A DNA stretch of 64,000 bases from DASTEQ01 sp040905185 (GCA_040905185.1 JBBDRZ010000007.1:1-64000); one strand, 5' to 3'. Counted from the stretch's first letter, positions 30,136 through 39,323 are shown. Translations and numbers: made by a program. The notes: a model not told the origin generated them from the letters alone.

Positions 30136-31127
30136 GAACAGCTCACCAGGCTCTTGCGGTAGGTCCCGAACTGCTCCAACGCGCGGCCGGTACCGACGGC
30201 CACCGAGTTCAGCGCATTCTCAGCCACGTGACACGGAATCCCGGTCACCTGGGTCAGCAGCGTGTCGAGGCTGCGCAGCAGGCTCCCGCCACCCGACATC
30301 ACCATGCCCCTGTCGATGATGTCGCTTGCCAGCTCGGGTGGGGTCTGCTCCAGCACGCCGCGAATGGCGGAGATGATCTGCTGCAGCGGCTGCTCGATGG
30401 CCTCGGTCACCTCACCGCTGGACAGCGGGATGGTGCGGGGCAGCCCGGCAATCAGGTCCCGCCCCTTGACCTCCATCTGGAGCGGCTCATCCAGCGGCAG
30501 CGCCGATCCGATGCGGATCTTCACCTCCTCCGCCGTACGCTCCCCGATCATGAGGTTGTACTTGCGCCGAATGTAGGAGGCGATGGCCTCGTCGAAGCGC
30601 GAGCCACCCACCCGCACCGACTCCGACACCACGATCCCGCCCAGCGCGATGACTGCGATCTCGGTGGTCCCACCCCCGATGTCGATGATCATGTTGCCGG
30701 CCGGCCCGCTGATGGGCACGTTGGCCCCGATGGCTGCCGCCAGCGGCTCCTCGATCAGAAATGCGTCCCGGGCCCCGGCCTTGAGGGCCGCGTCCCGTAC
30801 GGCGCGCTTCTCCACGCTGGTCACCCCCGACGGGACGCTGATCATGACGTCGGGGCGAAAGAAGCGGACCCGGGCAACCTTGTTGATCACGTAGCGAAGC
30901 ATGGCCTCAGTGATCAGGTAGTCCGCAATGACCCCATCGCGCATGGGGCGGATAGCCCGAACGTTCGCCGGCGTGCGGCCGATCATCTCCCGGGCCTCCT
31001 CGCCAACCGCCACCAGCCGGTTGTCGTCCTCGGAAATGGCGACCACCGACGGCTCGTTGAGGACGACGCCCTTGCCCTGGACATAGACCAGGATGTTGGC
31101 GGTGCCGAGGTCGATGCCGATCTTCAT
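30132..31127 (-). CDS. mreB: Rod-shape-determining actin homolog MreB
   Basis: 331 residues, normal length. Actin-fold motifs: GIDLGTANILVYVQGKGVVL at the N-terminus (phosphate 1), NMIIDIGGGTTEIAVIALGG (phosphate 2) and GMVMSGGGSLLRSLDTLLTQ (adenosine). MreB filaments guide lateral wall synthesis with RodA and PBP2, whose genes lie 19 kb away. Upstream, TATACT on the minus strand (31164-31169) gives a ~30-base leader. Unusually, mreC and mreD do not follow; a PHP phosphoesterase does. Confidence 0.95.
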   Translation of the reverse strand: MKIGIDLGTANILVYVQGKGVVLNEPSVVAISEDDNRLVAVGEEAREMIGRTPANVRAIRPMRDGVIADYLITEAMLRYVINKVARVRFFRPDVMISVPSGVTSVEKRAVRDAALKAGARDAFLIEEPLAAAIGANVPISGPAGNMIIDIGGGTTEIAVIALGGIVVSESVRVGGSRFDEAIASYIRRKYNLMIGERTAEEVKIRIGSALPLDEPLQMEVKGRDLIAGLPRTIPLSSGEVTEAIEQPLQQIISAIRGVLEQTPPELASDIIDRGMVMSGGGSLLRSLDTLLTQVTGIPCHVAENALNSVAVGTGRALEQFGTYRKSLVSCS

Positions 31128-31159
31128 GGCGGGCCGATCAGAGAGTTAGGGGGGTGCGG

Positions 31160-31175
31160 GCCGAGTATATCGGCC
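31160..31175 (-). promoter_or_regulatory. mreB promoter -10 region (TATACT)
   Basis: On the minus strand the -10 TATACT (31164-31169) lies within the 16-mer GGCCGATATACTCGGC, identical to the sequence before secA (62124-62139). CTGACC about 16 bases upstream could be the -35. The predicted transcript start is ~30 bases before the mreB ATG. Confidence 0.65.
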
Positions 31176-31187
31176 GGCTGACGGGGG

Positions 31188-32465
31188 TCAGTCGGTTACC
31201 CGACTGATCCGCGCCCCCAGGTCGATCAGCTTGGCCTCGAAGGCCTCGTACCCGCGATCGACGTGCTCGACACCGCTGATGGTGCTCGTGCCCTCGGCCG
31301 CCAGGGCGGCCAGTACCAGGGTCGCACCCGCGCGCAGATCGGGGATCTGGACCGTCCGCCCGTGCAGTGGGGTAGGACCCGCGACTCGAGCGTGTCGTGC
31401 GTCGGACACCTCGATCAGGGCGCCCATCTTCACCAGCTCGGCGGCGTACTCCAGGCGGTCGGAGTAGATCGTCTCGTGGATCGAGCTCTCGCCCGCAGCC
31501 TGGGTCATGAGCACGGCCAGCGGAGCCTGGAGGTCCGTGGCCAGGCCGGGGTAGGGCTGCGTTTCGACCGCCATCGGCCGGACGCTCCCCGGCGAGCCGC
31601 CGCGGACCCGAAGCCCCTTCGGACCATTGGCATCCAACGCCTCGTGCTCGATTCCCATCCCGGTCAGCACGTCCATGAACGCGCCCAGGTGCGTGGCGTC
31701 AAAGCCGGTGATGCTGACCTCGCCCCCGGTGGAGGCTGCCGCAACGGCAAACGTTCCGGCCTCGATCCGATCCCCGATCACCGTGTGCTCCACCCCGCTC
31801 AGCGACGGCACCCCCTCAACCTCCACCACGTGCGGGGCCGTCCGCTCGATCCGGGCCCCCATGGTCCGCAGCATGGCGATGAGGTCATCGACCTCCGGCT
31901 CCCGGGCGGCATTGTCGATGACCGTCGTCCCATCCGCCAGGCAGGCCGCCAGCAGGACGTTCTCAGTGCCCATCACGGTGACGTACGGGAACGCGATCCG
32001 CGCCCCTCGCAGGCGCTCGGCCCGCGCGAAGTAGTACCCGTTCCGGTACTCGATCGAGGCGCCGAGGGTTTGCATGGCTCCGACGTGGAGATCCACCGGC
32101 CGGCGCCCGATTCGATCCCCGCCCGGGTTGCTGATGATCACCCGCCCGTGGCGGGCCAGGAGGGGCCCGAGCAGGATGAACGAGGAGCGCATCTTCATGG
32201 CTGCCTCGAGCGGGACGAACAGCCACTCCGGGCCGCGGGCCGACAGCTCGAGCGTGTGCCCGTCGACGTCGGTCCAGCCGAAGCCGATGTCGGCCATCGT
32301 CTCGCGCATGATCGCCACGTCGCTGATGCGCGGCACGTTGCGGAGCACGACCGGCTCGTCGGTCAGGATGGCCGCCGCCATCATCTTCAGGACCGCGTTC
32401 TTGGCACCGGCCACCCGCACCTCGCCCCGGAGGGGATTGCCGCCTTCGACGATGAAGCGGTCCAT
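31188..32465 (-). CDS. murA: UDP-N-acetylglucosamine 1-carboxyvinyltransferase MurA (Cys-to-Asp type)
   Basis: 425 residues from ATG. MurA adds enolpyruvate from PEP to UDP-GlcNAc, the first committed step of peptidoglycan synthesis. Motifs: MDRFIVEGGNPLRGEVRVAG with the PEP-contact Lys in GAKNAVLK, ATDLQAPLAVLMTQA, and the active-site loop ISNPGGDRIGRRPVDLH. In that loop D117 (codon 32115-32117) replaces the usual Cys that fosfomycin alkylates, as in mycobacteria and chlamydiae, so fosfomycin resistance is expected. Lies 60 bp upstream of mreB on the same strand. Confidence 0.95.
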   Translation of the reverse strand: MDRFIVEGGNPLRGEVRVAGAKNAVLKMMAAAILTDEPVVLRNVPRISDVAIMRETMADIGFGWTDVDGHTLELSARGPEWLFVPLEAAMKMRSSFILLGPLLARHGRVIISNPGGDRIGRRPVDLHVGAMQTLGASIEYRNGYYFARAERLRGARIAFPYVTVMGTENVLLAACLADGTTVIDNAAREPEVDDLIAMLRTMGARIERTAPHVVEVEGVPSLSGVEHTVIGDRIEAGTFAVAAASTGGEVSITGFDATHLGAFMDVLTGMGIEHEALDANGPKGLRVRGGSPGSVRPMAVETQPYPGLATDLQAPLAVLMTQAAGESSIHETIYSDRLEYAAELVKMGALIEVSDARHARVAGPTPLHGRTVQIPDLRAGATLVLAALAAEGTSTISGVEHVDRGYEAFEAKLIDLGARISRVTD

Positions 32466-32473
32466 GGGCGGCC

Positions 32474-32800
32474 CTAGGCGGGCCACGCCTCCTTCCACTC
32501 GTGGCCACCCAGGTGATGACCGTCGCACAGGCCCAACCGACCGCCCAGGTGGCGCGACGGGAGGAGGGGCTGCATGCCCTCCTCGACCTGGGTTGGCTGG
32601 CGGTTGCACAGCATGTACCGATGCTCGCGCAGCCACTCGTAGAGGTGGGCGCTGGAGCAGAAGGCGAAGCGCCGCGTGAAGTCCGGGCGACCGACCACGT
32701 CAGGGCCGCCGGCGAGGCCGATCGGTCCGCTCTCGCGCACGATCTCGATCCGGACCGGCAGCGCCCCCGATCGGGCGCCGCAGCGCTCGCAGCTCAGCAC
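32474..32800 (-). CDS. Small Cys/His-rich protein, possible zinc-binding
   Basis: 108 residues from GTG 32800, ten bases after atpC. It has VLSCERCGARSGALPV at the start (CxxC), FAFCSSAHLYEWLREH in the middle, then MLCNRQPTQ and LGLCDGHHLGGHEWKEAW. The Cys/His spacing looks like a metal site. The position between atpC and murA, with eight bases to murA, indicates it is expressed with the ATP synthase operon. No family recognised; it is not a known F1Fo subunit. Confidence 0.6.
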   Translation of the reverse strand: MLSCERCGARSGALPVRIEIVRESGPIGLAGGPDVVGRPDFTRRFAFCSSAHLYEWLREHRYMLCNRQPTQVEEGMQPLLPSRHLGGRLGLCDGHHLGGHEWKEAWPA

Positions 32801-32810
32801 CGGAGTCGGA

Positions 32811-33221
32811 TCAGCTCCGGTTGCTGCGCCGGGTGGCGATCCGCTCGCGCATGAGGGCCGTCTGCAGCGCGGCGCGAACCCGCGCCAGGTCGACCGGGTC
32901 GTGCACCGTTTCCAGGTCCGCCTCGGCTGCGCGTCGCGCCTCGGCCGCGGCCGCGGCATCGATGGCGTCCGAGTGCTCGGCCACGAAGGCCATGACCACG
33001 ACCTTGTCGGGTCGCACCTCCACGAACCCGCCGCTGATCAGCATGAATTGGACCGTGCCCGCCTGGCGGATGCGCAGCTCCCCGGTGCCCAGCGCGGTGA
33101 CCAGCGGAGTGTGGTGGGGCAGGATGCCCAGCTCGCCCTCGATGCCGGGCACGACCACCATGTCCACGTCGTCGGTGAAGATCCGACCCTCGGGCGATAC
33201 GACCTCCAGGCGCAGCGTCAT
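32811..33221 (-). CDS. atpC: ATP synthase F1 subunit epsilon
   Basis: 136 residues from ATG 33221, four bases after atpD. The beta-sandwich domain starts MTLRLEVVSPEGRIFTDDVD and contains VVVPGIEGELGILPHHTPLV, the family hallmark; the helical C-terminal part has AEARRAAEADLETV and REIA-like residues. Couples the rotor stalk to the c-ring and can inhibit ATP hydrolysis. Last subunit gene of the operon. Confidence 0.94.
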   Translation of the reverse strand: MTLRLEVVSPEGRIFTDDVDMVVVPGIEGELGILPHHTPLVTALGTGELRIRQAGTVQFMLISGGFVEVRPDKVVVMAFVAEHSDAIDAAAAAEARRAAEADLETVHDPVDLARVRAALQTALMRERIATRRSNRS

Positions 33222-33225
33222 CGGC

Positions 33226-34611
33226 TCATCCGGCGGATGCCATCTGCTCGGCCTGGGCGACGGCCTCCTCGATCGGACCGACCATGTAGAACGCCTGCTC
33301 GGGCAGCGCGTCGTGCTTGCCGTCGAGGATCTCCCGGAAGCCGCGCACGGTCTCCTTGAGCTCCACGTATTTGCCGTCCCGACCGGTGAACTGGGCGGCC
33401 ACAAACATCGGCTGGCTCATGTAGCGCTGGAGGCGTCGGGCCCGCGAGACGGTGACCTTGTCCTCCTCGGACAGCTCATCCATGCCCAGGATGGCGATGA
33501 TGTCCTGGAGGTCCCGATATCGCTGCAGGGTGCGTTGGACCTCGCGGGCGACCGCGAAGTGGTCCTCGCCCACGACCCGCGGGTCGAGCACGGTCGAGGT
33601 GCTGGTCAGGGGGTCGACCGCCGGGTAGATGCCCAGCTCCACGATCGAGCGCTCCAGGCGGATGGTCGAGTCCAGGTGGCCGAAGGTCGTGGCCGGTGCC
33701 GGGTCGGTGTAGTCGTCGGCCGGCACGAAGATGGCCTGCAGCGAGGTGATGGATCCCTTCCGGGTGGAGGTGATCCGCTCCTGGAGATCGCCCATCTCGG
33801 TGGCCAGTGTGGGCTGGTAGCCCACCGCGGACGGCATCCGGCCCAGCAGTGCCGAGACCTCGGACCCAGCCTGGGTGAAGCGGAAGATGTTGTCGATGAA
33901 CAGCAGGATGTCGCGCCCCTCGACATCGCGGAAGTGCTCGGCCATGGTCAGCGCGGTGAGCCCGACTCGCTGGCGCGCCCCGGGCGGCTCATTCATCTGG
34001 CCGAAGACCATCACGGTCTTGTCGATGACGCCCGACTCGGTCATCTCGCCGATGAGGTCGTTCCCCTCGCGCGACCGCTCACCCACGCCCGCGAACACCG
34101 AGTACCCACCGTGCTCGGCGGCGATGTTCCGGATCAGCTCCTGGATGATGACGGTCTTGCCGACCCCGGCCCCGCCGAACACGCCGACCTTGCCTCCGCG
34201 CTTGAACGGCGCGATGAGGTCGATGACCTTGATCCCGGTCTCGAACACCGCCGACTCGGTCTCCATGTCCTCGAAACCGGGAGCCTTGCGGTGAATGGGC
34301 AGCGTGTCGGTGACATCCACGTCGCCCTTGCCGTCGATCGGGTGGCCCAGCACGTCGAACACCCGACCCAGGGTCACGGCACCCACCGGCACCGTGATCG
34401 GGGCCCCGGTGTCGACGGCGTCTACGCCGCGCGACAGCCCATCGGTGGTCGACATGGCCACGGCCCGGACCCAGTTGTTGCCCAGGTGCTGCTGGACCTC
34501 CACGGTGAGGTCGCCGATGGTCAGCGCGTTGTAGATCTGAGGCAGCTCGCCGACGGGGAACTCAACGTCGACCACGGGTCCCGTGATCTGGATCACTTTT
34601 CCGGTGGCCAT
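33226..34611 (-). CDS. atpD: ATP synthase F1 subunit beta
   Basis: 461 residues. Catalytic subunit: Walker A GGAGVGKTVIIQEL (residues 146-159), GERSREGNDL, Walker B region DILLFIDNIFRFTQAGSEVS, and the DELSEEDK loop near the C-terminus (the usual DELSEEDK motif). ATG start 36 bp downstream of atpG. Length is normal. Nothing unusual in the catalytic residues. Confidence 0.97.
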   Translation of the reverse strand: MATGKVIQITGPVVDVEFPVGELPQIYNALTIGDLTVEVQQHLGNNWVRAVAMSTTDGLSRGVDAVDTGAPITVPVGAVTLGRVFDVLGHPIDGKGDVDVTDTLPIHRKAPGFEDMETESAVFETGIKVIDLIAPFKRGGKVGVFGGAGVGKTVIIQELIRNIAAEHGGYSVFAGVGERSREGNDLIGEMTESGVIDKTVMVFGQMNEPPGARQRVGLTALTMAEHFRDVEGRDILLFIDNIFRFTQAGSEVSALLGRMPSAVGYQPTLATEMGDLQERITSTRKGSITSLQAIFVPADDYTDPAPATTFGHLDSTIRLERSIVELGIYPAVDPLTSTSTVLDPRVVGEDHFAVAREVQRTLQRYRDLQDIIAILGMDELSEEDKVTVSRARRLQRYMSQPMFVAAQFTGRDGKYVELKETVRGFREILDGKHDALPEQAFYMVGPIEEAVAQAEQMASAG

Positions 34612-34647
34612 GGGTCTGTCTGTGGCTCCTTGCGGTCGGGTTCTGGC

Positions 34648-35532
34648 TCAGCTCGCCTGGGCCTCGGCCCCGGAGGCGATCTCGATCATCTCGCGGGTGA
34701 TGGTGGCCTGGCGGGTCTTGTTGTAGACGAGGGTGAGCTCATCCATGAGCTCGTGGGCGTTGTCGGTGGAGTTGCGCATGGCGATCATGCGGGCCGAATG
34801 CTCGGACGCGATGTTCTCGAGCACGGCCCGATAGATGTCCGCGGTCACGTAGAACGGCAGGAGCCGAGACAGCACCTCGGCCGAGGGCTCGAACAGGTAC
34901 TCGTCATTGCGGATCGTTCCGCCCTCCTGAAGCGTGGGTTCCTCGACGGGCAAGACCCGGCGCACAGCGGGGCGCTGAACGAGGGTGCTGATGAACGAGC
35001 TGAAGCTGATGACGACCTCGTCGTAGGCCTCGGCCAGGAAGTCGTCGATCACGAGCCGGGCCAGGGGCTGCACGTCGGCGAACGTCGGTCGATCGCGAAA
35101 CTGCGGGAAGTGGGCGGCGATGGGGATCCCGGCCCGTCGCAGAGCGTCGCGGCCCTTGCGCCCGACCGTGATGGCCGAGACCCGGACCGGCTCCTCGCCG
35201 CGGCCCGCATCGGCCCGTTCGGAGATCCAGCGCAGCGCGTTCCGGACAGCGTTTGAGTTGAGCGCCCCGGCCAGGCCCCGGTCCGTGGTGACCATGACCA
35301 GTGCCAGGTGCCGAACCGGCCGGCGAGCGAGGAGTGGCTCCTCCTCGTGCTCCACGGCGGCCGAGACCCGGGCCAGGACCTCATCCAGCTCCTCGGTGAA
35401 GGGCCGGGCGGCGAGGATCGCTTCCTGGGCCCGCTTCATGCGTGAGGCGGCCACCATCTCCATCGCGCGCGTGATCTGCGCGATGTTGCGGATGGAGCCG
35501 ATCCGGCGCCGGATGTCGCGCAGGGAGGCCAT
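34648..35532 (-). CDS. atpG: ATP synthase F1 subunit gamma
   Basis: 294 residues. N-terminal coiled-coil helix MASLRDIRRRIGSIRNIAQI ... TRAMEMVAASRMKRAQEAIL and the C-terminal helix MRNSTDNAHELMDELTLVYN plus KTRQATITREMIEI, the most conserved gamma parts. It forms the central rotor shaft. The start overlaps the atpA stop by one base. Confidence 0.96.
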   Translation of the reverse strand: MASLRDIRRRIGSIRNIAQITRAMEMVAASRMKRAQEAILAARPFTEELDEVLARVSAAVEHEEEPLLARRPVRHLALVMVTTDRGLAGALNSNAVRNALRWISERADAGRGEEPVRVSAITVGRKGRDALRRAGIPIAAHFPQFRDRPTFADVQPLARLVIDDFLAEAYDEVVISFSSFISTLVQRPAVRRVLPVEEPTLQEGGTIRNDEYLFEPSAEVLSRLLPFYVTADIYRAVLENIASEHSARMIAMRNSTDNAHELMDELTLVYNKTRQATITREMIEIASGAEAQAS

Positions 35533-37172
35533 CAGGCGCTCTTCGCCTTCTTCCGGCGAGGCGCCTTCCTGGGGGCCGCCCCTTTCTTGGGGGCCGCCGC
35601 CTTTTCGTTGTCGGCCGCCTCCTGGCTCCCAGCCGCCGCTGCCGCCTCTTGGGTCTCAGCCGTCTCGTAGCCGGCCTCATGCCGGTACGCCAACACGGCT
35701 TTCCGGAGTGCCTCCGTGGTTGCGTCGGAGATGGCCTTCTCCTTGGCGATGGTGGGCAACAGGCCCTCATGGTTCTGGTCCAGGTACCGATACAGGCCGG
35801 TCTCGAACTCGGCGATCTTGGGGGTCGGAACGTCGTCGAGGTAGCCGTTGGTGCCGGTCCAGATGATTGCCACCTGGCGCTCGACGGCCAGCGGAGCGAA
35901 CTGGGGCTGCTTGAGGATCTCGGTCAGCTTCTCGCCGCGGGTCAGCTGGTCGCGGGTCGCCTTGTCGAGGTCCGAGGCGAACTGGGCGAACGCGGCCAGC
36001 TCGCGGTACTGAGCCAGATCGAGCCGCAGCCGGCCCGCCACCTGTCGCATGGCCTTGATCTGGGCGTTGCCGCCAACCCGGCTGACGCTCAAACCGACGT
36101 TCAGCGCGGGCCGCTGGCCCTGGTTGAACAGGTCGGTCTGCATGTGGATCTGGCCGTCGGTGATGCTGATGACGTTGGTCGGGATGTACGCCGACAGGTC
36201 GCCGGCCTGGGTTTCGATGATGGGCAGGGCGGTCAGCGACCCGCCGCCGTGGTCCTTGTTCATCCGCGCCGCGCGCTCCAGCAGCCGCGAATGGGCATAG
36301 AAGATGTCGCCCGGGTATGCCTCACGCCCCGGCGGGCGGCGCATGAGCAGCGAGACCTGCCGGTAGGCCCACGCATGCTTGGAGAGGTCGTCGTAGATGC
36401 ACAGTGCGTCGCGCCCGGCCTCCATGAACTCCTCGCCGATGGCTGCGCCCGCATACGGGGCCAGGAACTGGATGGGCGCGGGGTCGGAGGCCCCGGCCAC
36501 GACCACGATGGAGTGCTCCATGGCGTGGTGCTCTTCGAGCTGGGAGACGATCTGGGCCACGGTCGACAGCTTCTGGCCGATGGCGACGTAGACGCAGACC
36601 AGATCCTGGCCGCGCTGGTTGATGATCGTGTCGATGGCCACCGCCGTCTTCCCGGTCTGGCGGTCGCCCAGGATCAGCTCGCGCTGGCCACGCCCGATGG
36701 GGATCATGGAGTCGATGGCCTTGATGCCGGTCTGGACCGGCGTATCCACCGGCTGGCGGACGATGACGCCGGGAGCGATCCGCTCCACGGGCCGGAACCG
36801 ATCGGTCTCGATGGCGCCCTTGCCGTCGAGCGGGTTGCCCAGCGGATCGACCACCCGCCCGACCAGGGCGTCCCCGACCGGAACCTCCACCACGCGGCCG
36901 GTGGTCTTGACCTGGTCGCCCTCCTTGAGGTGCGTGTAATCGCCCAGGATCAGGGCGCCGACCGTCTCCTCCTCGAGGTTGAAGGCCATCCCCATCACCC
37001 CGCCGGGAAACTCGAGCAGCTCGGATGCCAGGGCTCCGGACAGGCCATACACCTGGGCAATCCCGTCGCCGACCTCCACGATGCTGCCGACCCCGGCGAC
37101 ATCGGCGCCTTCGGCGAAGCTCCGGATCTCGTCACGGATGATCGACGTGATCTCATCGGATCGAATGGCCAT
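35532..37172 (-). CDS. atpA: ATP synthase F1 subunit alpha
   Basis: 546 residues. N-terminal SDEITSIIRDEIRSF, Walker A GDRQTGKTAVAIDT (169 onward), and the C-terminal region ending in a Lys/Ala-rich extension (AAPKKGAAPRKAPRRKKAKS) about 35 residues longer than typical alpha subunits. Similar Lys/Ala/Pro tails occur on RplU in this window, so such tails may be a feature of this genome. Non-catalytic nucleotide-binding subunit. Confidence 0.97.
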   Translation of the reverse strand: MAIRSDEITSIIRDEIRSFAEGADVAGVGSIVEVGDGIAQVYGLSGALASELLEFPGGVMGMAFNLEEETVGALILGDYTHLKEGDQVKTTGRVVEVPVGDALVGRVVDPLGNPLDGKGAIETDRFRPVERIAPGVIVRQPVDTPVQTGIKAIDSMIPIGRGQRELILGDRQTGKTAVAIDTIINQRGQDLVCVYVAIGQKLSTVAQIVSQLEEHHAMEHSIVVVAGASDPAPIQFLAPYAGAAIGEEFMEAGRDALCIYDDLSKHAWAYRQVSLLMRRPPGREAYPGDIFYAHSRLLERAARMNKDHGGGSLTALPIIETQAGDLSAYIPTNVISITDGQIHMQTDLFNQGQRPALNVGLSVSRVGGNAQIKAMRQVAGRLRLDLAQYRELAAFAQFASDLDKATRDQLTRGEKLTEILKQPQFAPLAVERQVAIIWTGTNGYLDDVPTPKIAEFETGLYRYLDQNHEGLLPTIAKEKAISDATTEALRKAVLAYRHEAGYETAETQEAAAAAGSQEAADNEKAAAPKKGAAPRKAPRRKKAKSA

Positions 37173-37182
37173 TCAGTTCTCC

Positions 37183-37719
37183 TCAGACCGCGGTCAGGCG
37201 CGCCCGAAGCCGTTCCAGCCGGCTCCGGACGCTGGCGTCATAGAGTTGATCTCCGATCCGCACCGAGATGCCGCCGATGAGGCTGGGGTCGACCAGTTCC
37301 GTCAATTCCACCTCGCGCCCGGCCAGGCGCTCGAGCGTGCGCTCCAGCTCCGCGCGATCCTGCTCGTCCAGCGGCAGGGCGCTGCGGATCTCCGCCCGAG
37401 CGACCCCGCGCTGGCGGCGGACGAGCTCTTCGAAGTGCCGCCGCATGGCCGGAATGGCGCCCGGGCGGCCGCGCCGGATCATGAGCAGGACCAGGTTGAG
37501 CGGCTCGGCCCCAACGTCGGACACCGCTCGGCGCAGGACGCGCTCCTTGTCCGCGAACGCGACCGCCGGGTGCTCCACCAGCGCGCTCAGCCCAGGGACC
37601 CCGAGGGCCTCGTCCAGCACGGCCAAATCCGCCTGCCAGCGATCGAGCGCATCGGACGCCTGGGCCACCTGGAAGGCAGCCTCGGCGTAGCGGCGTGCGG
37701 CGGTGTCGCGACGGGCCAT
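37183..37719 (-). CDS. atpH: ATP synthase F1 subunit delta
   Basis: 178 residues. MARRDTAARRYAEAAFQVAQ is the typical N-terminus; the C-terminal part has VELTELVDPSLIGGISVRIG and DQLYDASVRSRLERL. Connects F1 to the peripheral stalk b subunits. Ten bases upstream of atpA. Confidence 0.95.
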   Translation of the reverse strand: MARRDTAARRYAEAAFQVAQASDALDRWQADLAVLDEALGVPGLSALVEHPAVAFADKERVLRRAVSDVGAEPLNLVLLMIRRGRPGAIPAMRRHFEELVRRQRGVARAEIRSALPLDEQDRAELERTLERLAGREVELTELVDPSLIGGISVRIGDQLYDASVRSRLERLRARLTAV

Positions 37720-37720
37720 T

Positions 37721-38218
37721 TCAGTTGCGGTTCTCAGACAGGAACTCTTTCACCAGCCGACGCTGGGTCGGCGCGTCCATCTCGGCCCCGATCAACTTGC
37801 CGGCCGCCTCGAGCGCGAGGTCGGCCACCTCGCCCCGAATCTCGGCCAGCGCGCGGTCCTTCTCGGCAGAGATCTCTTCTCGGGCCCGGGTCGTGATCTG
37901 CTCCGCCGATGCCCTGGCCTGGGCCAGGATCTCGGCGCTGGTCGCCTCGGCCGTCTTGGCGGCGCGCTGGACCATGGCCTCCGACTCGCGGCGCGCCTCG
38001 GCCATCGCCGCTACCCGCTCCGCCCGTGCCAGCTCACGGTCACGGGCGGCCGTCTCGGCGTCCTCCAGCCCCTGGCTGATGCGGCTCTGCCGCTCGTCCA
38101 GCAGCCGGAGGACTCGCTTGAACAAAAATCGGTTCAGCAGGTACAGCAGGAGCAGGAAGTTGACAATCTGAAAGCCGAGCTTCCAGATATCGACCCCGAA
38201 CGCCTGGAAGAATTCCAT
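37721..38218 (-). CDS. atpF: ATP synthase Fo subunit b
   Basis: 165 residues: one N-terminal membrane helix (LGFQIVNFLLLLYLLNRFLF) followed by a long charged coiled coil (RVLRLLDERQSRISQGLEDA and onward). Only one b gene is present, so the peripheral stalk is probably a homodimer. One base separates its stop from the atpH start. Confidence 0.95.
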   Translation of the reverse strand: MEFFQAFGVDIWKLGFQIVNFLLLLYLLNRFLFKRVLRLLDERQSRISQGLEDAETAARDRELARAERVAAMAEARRESEAMVQRAAKTAEATSAEILAQARASAEQITTRAREEISAEKDRALAEIRGEVADLALEAAGKLIGAEMDAPTQRRLVKEFLSENRN

Positions 38219-38228
38219 TGGGGCCGCC

Positions 38229-38450
38229 CTAAACCGCGAAGAGCAGGATCAGACCGATGACCAGCGCGTAGATGGCCATCGCTTCGGTCAGCGCCAAACC
38301 CAGGATGTACGGGACGAAGATCGTCCCCGAAGCGTCAGGGTTGCGACCGATGGCCTCCATGGCCTTGCTGAAGCCGATGCCGATGCCGATCCCCGGGCCA
38401 ATGGTGCCCAGGCCGATGGCCAGGCCGGCGGCGAGTAGTTGGAATTCCAC
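38229..38450 (-). CDS. atpE: ATP synthase Fo subunit c
   Basis: 73 residues, two helices. Helix 1 holds GTIGPGIGIGIGFSKAMEAI and the loop GRNPDASG (RNP motif); helix 2 has the ion-binding Glu56 in LALTEAMAIY. Ala follows the Glu and no Gln/Ser-Thr sodium signature is seen, so proton coupling is inferred. Confidence 0.96.
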   Translation of the reverse strand: MEFQLLAAGLAIGLGTIGPGIGIGIGFSKAMEAIGRNPDASGTIFVPYILGLALTEAMAIYALVIGLILLFAV

Positions 38451-38504
38451 GGTGTTAACTTCCTCCTAGCTGCTCCGACGGAGATGGGGCGGAGCTTCCC
38501 GTGA

Positions 38505-39323
38505 TCAGGCCGATCCTGCTGCCGGGCTGGCCTCCTTGTGTTCGGGCTCGGCGCCCGCGTGGCTTGATGCGGACTCGTGCTGGCGGTGCTCGGCGATGGC
38601 GAGGGTGATGTACGTCATGGTCAGCAGGGCAAAGACGAGGGCCTGCACGAAGCCGAAGATCAGCTCCAGGCCCAGGAATGCGAGGGGAACGAGCAGCGGC
38701 ACCAGGCCCAGGATCACCGCCAGCAGGACCTCGCCGGCGAAGACATTCCCGAAGAGCCGCATCGACAGGCTGATCAGCCGCGACAGCTCGCTGATGATAT
38801 GGATCGGGGTCAGGAGCGGGGTCATGTACGCGGGCTCGGCGATGAGCAGCTCCTTCAGGTAGCCCCTCACCCCGTTGGCGCGGATCCCCCACGCCACGAA
38901 TGCGACGAACGCGATGATGGCCAGGCCCAGCGTGAAGTTCAGGTCGGCGGCCGCAGCCCGGACGATCGGGACCAGGGTCGGCTCGCCGTGCTCCCCCTCG
39001 TGAACGAGGCCGATCGTCCCCACGCCGGGGAACAGGCCGATGTAGTTCGCGACCAGGACAAACAGGAAGATGGCGATCACCAGACCCGCGAACTCGGCCC
39101 ATCGCTTTCCACCGGTGCCGCGAACGATGCCCGCGATCCACTCGATGGGCAGCTCGATCAGGCTCTGCAGCCGCCCGGGCACGCGCTCGGCACCGCGAAC
39201 GAACCACACCGCTGCGGCGAGCAGGATGACCGAGGCAAGGAGGGCACCGACCATGCTGTTGGTCACGTTCAGCGGGCCGATGGCGATGCCCAGCTCCTCC
39301 GCGGCAATGTCGACGTGAACCAG
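38505..39323 (-). CDS. atpB: ATP synthase Fo subunit a, probable CTG start
   Basis: 272 residues if translation starts at CTG 39323. The first conventional start in frame is GTG 39266 (253 residues), but the 19 codons before it read VHVDIAAEELGIAIGPLN and join VTNSMVGALL, the conserved N-terminus of subunit a (AEEL-x-IG-x-VTNS). GGAGGA lies about six bases upstream of the CTG, and no ATG/GTG/TTG occurs in this frame between that site and 39266. The channel helix is normal: SLSMRLFGNVFAGEVLLAVI with the essential Arg. Stator half-channel subunit. Confidence 0.9.
   Translation of the reverse strand: MVHVDIAAEELGIAIGPLNVTNSMVGALLASVILLAAAVWFVRGAERVPGRLQSLIELPIEWIAGIVRGTGGKRWAEFAGLVIAIFLFVLVANYIGLFPGVGTIGLVHEGEHGEPTLVPIVRAAAADLNFTLGLAIIAFVAFVAWGIRANGVRGYLKELLIAEPAYMTPLLTPIHIISELSRLISLSMRLFGNVFAGEVLLAVILGLVPLLVPLAFLGLELIFGFVQALVFALLTMTYITLAIAEHRQHESASSHAGAEPEHKEASPAAGSA

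Noticed and set aside
32821..35256. 811-codon plus-strand open frame opposite atpD and atpG
   Set aside because: It mirrors three real ATP synthase genes and has no start context or motifs.
35649..37280. Long open frame on the plus strand opposite atpA
   Set aside because: Shadow of the clearly conserved atpA gene; composition is atypical and no family pattern is present.
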